Notes under the pieces: model-generated
What the model saw: the letters and a program-made list of their open reading frames with translations, nothing else
Database searches by the model: none
Told to the model about the DNA's origin: nothing
Origin: Chlorophyllum brunneum
Taxonomy: Eukaryota; Basidiomycota; Agaricomycetes; Agaricales; Agaricaceae
DNA length: 64,000 bases
Assembly: GCA_963576785.1 (NCBI GenBank)
Contig: OY756141.1
Location: 806,001 to 870,000, forward strand
Direction of reading: 5' to 3'
Translations under genes and position numbers: made by a program
Shown: positions 57,269 to 64,000 of the stretch, piece by piece
How the letters are laid out: each line of letters begins with the position of its first letter
Numbering within the stretch: position 1 is the stretch's first letter

Positions 57269-60200
57269 ATGGCGAGTAAGAAGTGGGTTTCAATTAAATT
57301 ATTCTCCCAAAATTTTACTAACTTACCCGAGTAGCAAGACCGTGTCCATTTTACCGACAAGGAAGTTGCATCTTCGCAGATTCCTGTAACTTTCTACACA
57401 CTGCAACTTCTCCCGATATTCAGGATACAAAAACGAATGAGGAGCACGTAGAAAATAGGGCGCATTCTTCTACATATTCGACACCGGCTACAACCCCTCT
57501 CATTTCCGTCGAGTCGCCTAGTTCTGTTCGTTCCCCCCGAATTGCCAGCTTACTACTGGCGTTAAAGGATGTTCTTGGTGATGATCCAGAGGATGAACCG
57601 GCCGCCGTATCTGCAGACCAGGGTAATTCAGACAATACCTCCTGGTCGGGCAGTTCAACGACCTTTGTCAATCACAGCACTCCTGATGCCAAAAAGGTCC
57701 TGGAAAAATCCCCTCTACTTTTCCCTCGCGCTAACGCTCCCTTTGATACCGACGAACCACTCCTTAATGATCAACATTCTTTTGTCCATGATTCCCAAAA
57801 TGACGACAACCTAGATCTACACTCTGGAAGTCCATTGGTGCAGACAGATACCGACCTAGAAAGTGATACCCTACGGGTTGGCCACTCTTTTCCGTTTAAT
57901 CAACCGTCAATACATACAACCAGCAGCTCCCCAGTTACTGAGGATGACGAGGAAGTACAGGATGTCGAGTCTCTCCGTCCAATTGCTCGCGATGACCTCC
58001 TCTCTCCCGTTGAGATGTCACACACCCAGTTGGCTAATTTCACTCGGGCGTCTATGGACATGGCAGAATTTATCGATGATGATACCTGGCACCCACCGTT
58101 GCCCCTGGCTGTTTCTCCGCCACGGAGTCCCGGCCTCGCCTCTACCTTCGATCTTTTAGCATCACCTTTTGGTAGTCCCGGGGCCCGTGTGCTTTCTCCT
58201 AGCTTGAGTGCTTTTATTGGGAGGTACTCTATTGTTACCGATGGGGATGGCGATAAGCGAAGCGCCCATGATTCCGATCTCGATTCACCCCAAACTCGTC
58301 CTGTTCTGGAGGCACCAAAACCTTCCAAGGCGCACCCGCCTGTCCCCGAAGTTCTGTTTGATGAGAATATTGACTTGTCAACGGTCGATCAGGCCCTTAT
58401 AAACATGGAGGCGGAATTTCTTGCGGAGGATCGGCAGCCGGGGATGTCAGAGTTAGAAGCGCTGGAAAAGGATATAGTTAACGAAGAGGACGTGCAGAAC
58501 CAGGGGGTCGAGGAGAAAGATGAAGAGGACGAGTCCTTTGCTTCTGCATCTCAGTGGTATGCGGAAAGTGAAGACACGACTGTCTACATTGGTAAACGAC
58601 AATTCGCCCAACAAGAGGTACAACCCGCTATCGAACGATTAAGCCGCACACCCACCCACTTCCTTCAGTCTCGTTTCCACTATGGTGAACCGACTGCCAA
58701 CTCGCCAATCATACTTGATGTTCGACAGCAAGAAGTGACCCGAGCTATGCCCGACTCCGTTCCCCCCGCCAGTCATTATCCAAGTCAACTTCTACCTCTC
58801 GCAGAGCTCCATCCGGAACCCTTGGATCTCAAAGTACGCGTTGACAATCATGGACCTGAAGCTTCTTCCGTCCTGATCCCCGAGGTATTTGGACTGGTTC
58901 CTGTGAATGAGGACACCTCGACATTTGAGGAAGAGGGCTCTGGAGATGTCGGAAATGGTTCGAATGCCAGTGTAACAGCACAGTTGGCTTACCTTGAACG
59001 CAACGATGGGGATCAATCAGGGGATAGCAATTCATTTATGTCGTTGTATGAGGCATATTCAGATCTTTCTTCGTCCCCGCGGGAATCCTTGTCTGCCGAA
59101 GTTCACGAGTCTCAGCCAGCAGACATAACGCCTGGAGAGTCCTCGGGTATCTCGACGCCCCTGAGCTTCACGCGTGAGCAAGTGTTTACACCACTATCAC
59201 CGGAGGGTCGGAGCCAGATGATGATGAAGGAGTCCTCGGATTCACAGACCTCCGTACCCTCCCGTCACTCCTTTTTATCCAGGAGGTCAGACAGACTTGG
59301 TTCGCCTTTTGCCACGCAGTCTGAGGATAGAGGTATCGTGGAGGGTATTGATGATATCGAATCACCCACCTCGGCCGAGGGAGGTTCGAGAAAAGTTCCT
59401 TTTGGTTGGCGTAGTTCCCTGATTTCGGTGATTATGCGATTGTTTCGTCTGCCCTCGCTCATTCTAACAATCTGTTTTCCTGCATAGAATCGCTCGAGCA
59501 AAAGCACCCGCACCTCAAGGGTCTCACGAACAGTAGCGCGGCCCGTCTTGGATTCGTTAAGGAGTCCACCGCCTGCAGATGAACCTCCTTCGTTGTGCTC
59601 CTCCCCTTCCAGTCCTGCTCCTCATACCGCCTCTCGTCTTAGGCCATTAAGACTGGTAAGTTGTTTCCTCTTCTCGGAAGACAAGACAATGTTGAGAACC
59701 ATGTTAGTCGGTCATTCTTAATTCTCAATCTCAACCATCACGTCCTGTACCTTCCCGTACTTCCACCAACTTTACTCATAGCCAGCAACAGCCTAGTAGG
59801 TCTTTGCCTGGATTGACGCCTTTCCGTTTTTGCTCATCGCCGCTTAGGAAATCATCACGCATCTATATCCATTTCAAGTGTATCATCAAATCGTAAAATG
59901 TCGCACGATCCTTCGGTATGTGGTATACGAATCGCCGTATACATTCTTACTCACCACTTTCCCAGCTTTCGTCTCGCTTTTCATTTAAGTCTGATCGCAC
60001 GCGCAATAACTTAATTTCTGCGGATAACCGTATACCATCTCCCCTAACGTCCGACAATTTTGCACAACTCTCAAACTTTAGCCCTCCATTATCGGCCCCT
60101 TTACCCCATTCTCACATTTGGCGCAGGGCGTCAATATATTCGGTGGTGTCACAAGAGGAATACTCTCGTGCTTCGAGCAGGCTCTCCGAACCCGCCATTC

Positions 60201-61894
60201 GCCCTATAGATGAAGAGGAAGATGATGAAGATTATGATGAAGACGAGAACCATGACCAGAGCCCCAAATATGACAACGATCACACCAATGAACAGACTCG
60301 TAGGCGAATTGCATTCCCTCCTATACCTACGCCTCCACATAGCGCTCCCATTGTCCGACCACCCCCTCGACCATTCTATCATGCTGTGTCTACCGCGAAA
60401 CCGACGCTTATGTTTGCCATTGCTAGTGATGATGTCACAGAGGTCAAACGAGTGTTGGAGAGCGGTGATGCTGGACCCAACGATCCCGTTGGTCCGCAAA
60501 CTGCGTTGGAGTTTGCGTTGACGAGTGATCAGTTGGTTAACAAAGTGGAAATCGTCAAGACGCTTCTGGCTTATGGTGCTGATCCTCGAAAAGTGAAGCA
60601 ACCCAATGCTACTCAACAACGTGCATCTATAGTAGGGGATGACCCGACTTCTGAATCCCCAGCAATGGCGTCGTTGATGGATGACATTGATCCAGCGTTG
60701 AAGTAAGTGATCTGACTACTCTGGTTTTTAATCAATGCGTTATTGACGATGGTGTCATAATGAACTGTTTAGGTACTATGTTGAGCGGGCTGATGCTCCT
60801 CAGACACGCCGTACATCAGCTTTGATACACCGCTCGGTCTTCCGACCTCTCACGAGGGTGCGGTATGAGCTCGTTGGCCAGGACTGTGTACTTGAGCAGC
60901 TGTTCAGAGTGTTGAGTATGCAGTCTCGTGGAATTTCGGTGGCACCCATCGTTGTGCTCCTATGTGGCCCTAGTGGACATGGCAAAAGTTTACTTGCGCG
61001 GAAGTGTAAGTTGTTTCCAAGCCTGATGTTTAAAAGCTGACGTTTTGTTGCAGTTGGATCGTTGCTTGACGTGCCGACTCATACTGTCAATATGACGACC
61101 TTGAGATCTACTCATGACTTGTGGCAGTCACACTCTATGAGCCCATACGAGGTTTGTACTATTGTTTGCATGCTGTCCTGATGCTTATGAACAATTAACA
61201 GACACCAACGACATGCACCCTCTCGGAGTTCTTGATTAACAACGAAGGGAAACGTTGCGTTGTTGTGCTTGACGTGAGTATCCTCTCTCCTGATATATAT
61301 TCTCCTGATGGTCAAGTCCATTTATAGGAAATCGAGAAAACAGACGAGAAAACACTATGGTCCTTGCTCATGCCATGGGAGCTTGGCCGGTGCTCATTTG
61401 AAGCCGGTAACCGGCACATTGACGTCCGCAATGTCGTGTGGTTGGGAACGTCGAACATTGGGCATGACCTCATCTTCAAACATAGTGAATCCCGAGCGCG
61501 CCCGGATGACTTGATGTCCCGTGAGGAGTATGTGGAGCTGATGGGACTGCTACGTCCACTCGTATCTGAGCGCCTGGGTGTGAGTCCCTTGACACCGGGT
61601 TCGGGGTGTCGCATTGATATTCATAATGCTGTTGGTCGTACTGACGTGGTCATTTGACAGGCGTCGGTTTTATCAAGGGTCACAACAGTGTTACCGTTCG
61701 TGCCCTTTACGCCAGACGAGAGAAAGGCTATATGCTCGGAGGCGTTGAGTTCACTTGGAGGGGAGGATGTGCGGTCGCTGTCTTTGCAGACAGTTGAATC
61801 TGTGATTCGGGGTGCGTTGGCGAGTTATTGTCCGGCTGAGGGTGCAAGATCGTTGCACAGGGCGATCTCGAATCAGTTGATGGATATCATTTAG
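57269..61894 (+). CDS. CCCH zinc finger-ankyrin-AAA+ (ClpB/SKD3-class) fusion protein
   Basis: Eleven exons sum to 4050 nt (1349 residues), all phases consistent. Exon 1 is 7 nt (57269-57275). An in-frame ATG at 57239 would add ten residues. The N-terminus is a CCCH finger, CPFYRQGSCIFADSCNFLH (Cx7Cx5Cx3H), an RNA-binding type. About 850 residues of acidic, Ser-rich disorder follow. Next is ankyrin-like sequence (LMFAIASDDVTEVKRVLESG...NDPVGPQTALEFAL, VKTLLAYGADP). The C-terminal AAA+ module has Walker A GPSGHGKSLLARK, Walker B CVVVLDEIEK, sensor 1 LGTSNIG, a likely Arg finger in LSRVTTVLPF, and a Clp small-domain end (YCPAEGARSLHRAI). The GYVG pore loop expected between the Walker motifs is not visible. 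Ankyrin+AAA+ recalls CLPB/SKD3. The CCCH fusion is unusual. Confidence 0.82.
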
Positions 61895-62502
61895 TGTGTT
61901 CTTTGTTCATCCTCACATTTCCTCCGGTCTTTTCTCTTTCTTCCAGCATGGGATTGGATATTGGGATTTTCGCATGCATTCATTATTATTTTTCCTGCAT
62001 CACCATTTACTTTTAAGGTTATTTTTCTTGTCTTATCACCCTCCTGCTTAATCAAATGCTTCGCGCTCTTGTGTCTTCATAGCGTGATAGGGGTACCCAT
62101 CGGAGGAACGGGGATACCCGAAAGGTGCACGGAATACCCAAATTGTTTGAGTGTATATATAGAAGATTAGGTTGACGTGTGTATAGCAAGACTTGTTCGT
62201 TGTGATTAATTGATTGATGATGACAGGACGCGACAGGCATTTGATGAGAACTGATCTCGTTGCTGTCCTTCCCCCAGATGGAGGCTTGTAAAGAAGAGCG
62301 AGTCAAACTAATTCGGTCGATCTCCCTTTCTTTCTCCTTTTTCACCCCCGCCGTTGGGCCACAGTTGTCTCGTTTTCTTCGCTTCCGTTTGGTCACTTAG
62401 ACCATCCCTTCCCCTCTTTTGCAACGGTCTTTCAAGTTTGAGACGATATTCCTCTAGTTCCCACATTCCCCAGAGTGCCGAGCGTTGCCCCAGAGATTCT
62501 AG
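61895..62502. other. Intergenic region
   Basis: 3' flank of the CCCH-AAA+ gene and promoter of the SH3 gene. T-rich early, CT-rich (about 62320-62350) close to the next start. No gene is supported. Confidence 0.45.
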
Positions 62503-63841
62503 ATGATGCATCATCGTCGCGAGGCTATGCTTAACCACCAACCGCGCTTGGTTGCAAGAACAGCCAACAGCGATGACAATAATGCTGGACAGCATGTTCA
62601 AGAACCACAGACGACCGGGATCTCCAAGACGTTGCCAACCCCCACACTGATTGCGGCAGTCGTGCTTGCAGTTGTAGGTTTTCTGCTGATCACAGGTGAG
62701 TCCAGGATTGCCTGGCCGGCTTCGGATTGAAGTGTTTTATAGAGTGAAGTACTGAAAGGATGCTTTTTGTGTAGGAACCGCCTTTTGTGTGTATCGTGCG
62801 TGGAAACGGAAGAGAGCTAGAAAACAACGGTTGGCTTCTGTGCCGATGGCGAAAAAGAATGTGATGCACATGCGGTTGGACCTCGAAACTGCGTCTGTGT
62901 CGGATGAAAAAGATGAATTAGAAAAACCGAAGGGACCGATCCTGATTGCGAGCTCTGATGGGACCTCGACTTTGCATGCGAATGCCGGTGAGAAGAATAA
63001 TGATAGAGATAGCATCGATCAGGTGGTTGGATGGGTTCCGCAGATAAAATCAAAGTATGGCGCGAACATCTTGGCACCCAAACCGTCGTTTAAAAAGAGG
63101 GAAACACAACCAAAGACCCAGCAACGCCAACAACCTGTGACGACGCACCACCAGACGATGCCGAGTTTGACGGGCAGTATGAGTTTAGGTATATCCCCGC
63201 CCCCTTCGTATTCAGTTGCGAATAGTATTGGTGGATTGTTGAGTGGTGTAGTGGACACGGAGGTTGGTGGAAGGAAGATGGGTAAGGGTATGGTGGACGC
63301 AAAGAGTTCGGATTCACCTACACCCGCGAAGAATACGTACTTGGAACCGCCATCCCCGACACCCTCTCCGCGCGCGGCCAAATTCAACCTGGAGGTTCTT
63401 GCCGAGGTGCCATCACCACTCCCAAGCCCAGCAAGGTCCTCGTCTTTCGTGACTACGGTCGATAGATCCGTCTTGTCCAAGGTCCAAGAACACGCTGCTT
63501 CCGCATCGAAAATCGGACATATGAAGAACAATTCCTCCCAAACCTCTCTCAGCCGTCCACCTTCTGTGTCGGACCGCGCTGAGTTACCTAGGTTGATGAC
63601 GGTTATTGGCACGTTCACACCTACCCTTGACGACGAATTACCGGTTAAGATTGGTGATACTGTACGTATGCTGGAGGAGTTTAAGGATGAGTGGTGCACC
63701 GTGCAGTATTTGGGTAAGTATAGTGAGGCGAAGGGTGCTGTTCCGAGGCTTTGTCTGCAAGAGCGCAAGAGGATTGTGCCGACGCGCAAGTCTTCGAGTA
63801 GCTCATTGTCGAGCTTTGTATCGAGCTCCTTCCGCCGTTGA
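62503..63841 (+). CDS. Single-pass membrane protein with C-terminal SH3 domain
   Basis: Two exons (62503-62695, 62775-63841) give 419 residues. A short N-terminal part without signal peptide precedes one TM segment (TLIAAVVLAVVGFLLITGTAFCVY), split by the intron. A basic juxtamembrane stretch (RAWKRKRARKQR) and a long Ser/Pro-rich linker follow, including PPPSYSV, a PPxY. The SH3 domain is at about 345-405: RLMTVIGTFTPTLDDELPVKIGD (ALYDY/RT-loop region), DEWCTVQYLG (the conserved Trp) and KGAVPRLCL. The order TM then cytoplasmic SH3 recalls yeast Fus1, which scaffolds cell fusion, but no orthology is claimed. Confidence 0.85.
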
Positions 63842-64000
63842 ATGGACCTTAACCTATAGTGTCGCGAGCACAATTGGTTCGAAAATTAATTGATATTTCG
63901 ACCGCTCGTTGTGCTTACCTGGTTGATTTATTTTTTTGGACACATTTTCGTTTGTATCCTATTGTTTCAACCCCGCTTTTATAATCGACGATCTTTCGCA

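Noticed and set aside
1..64000. CRISPR arrays, rRNA or tRNA genes
   Set aside because: No spaced direct repeats, no rRNA-like sequence, and no convincing tRNA A-box/B-box pair noticed on reading. A tRNA scan would be decisive.

Overview
This window looks like nuclear DNA of a mushroom-forming basidiomycete (Agaricomycetes). Genes are split by many short introns of about 48-60 bp with GT..AG ends. The gene content is typically fungal: a Zn2Cys6 regulator, an LRR-like F-box protein, NACHT-type NLRs, phage-type (GH24) lysozymes, and Ser/Thr-rich single-pass membrane proteins. Most exon structures below were reconstructed by hand from reading frame, splice consensus and family motifs. For the larger genes the summed exon lengths are divisible by three.

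Layout. 0-4.3 kb: Golgi-type apyrase (cut by the window start) and a PWWP-like nuclear protein. 5.2-6.1 kb: broken NACHT fragment. 7.5-9.8 kb: adenylosuccinate synthetase and COX16, divergent. 10.6-12 kb: a His/Ser/Pro-rich unknown. 12-16.5 kb: gene-poor stretch with a poly-C tract. 16.5-24.4 kb: CDC4-type SCF F-box/WD40 subunit, divergent from a Zn2Cys6 factor. 25.2-26.3 kb: a second NACHT pseudogene whose P-loop is destroyed. 26.8-34.6 kb: PPIL1-type cyclophilin, D-aminoacyl-tRNA deacylase, a membrane protein and UPF1. 35.5-43.3 kb: a Ser-rich unknown, then two look-alike membrane proteins with PPxY tails on either side of an F-box gene. 44.2-49.3 kb: a four-TM protein and a GH24 lysozyme, partly copied in a tandem segmental duplication that left a second lysozyme and a wrecked membrane-gene tail. 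49.6-54.7 kb: a NEDD1-type gamma-tubulin recruiter and an apparently intact NACHT protein, in tandem. 55.4-56.8 kb: a glutaredoxin-like gene whose stop codon overlaps the start codon of a zinc-knuckle/PSP (ZCCHC8-like) gene. 57.3-61.9 kb: one long gene joining a CCCH finger, a long disordered region, ankyrin-like sequence and a ClpB/SKD3-class AAA+ module. 62.5-63.8 kb: a single-pass membrane protein with an SH3 domain.

Most of the window is housekeeping (purine synthesis, respiration, tRNA proofreading, mRNA surveillance, ubiquitin ligase, spindle). The accessory interest lies in the NLR remnants, the lysozyme duplication, the paired membrane proteins, the overlapping gene pair and the CCCH-AAA+ fusion.
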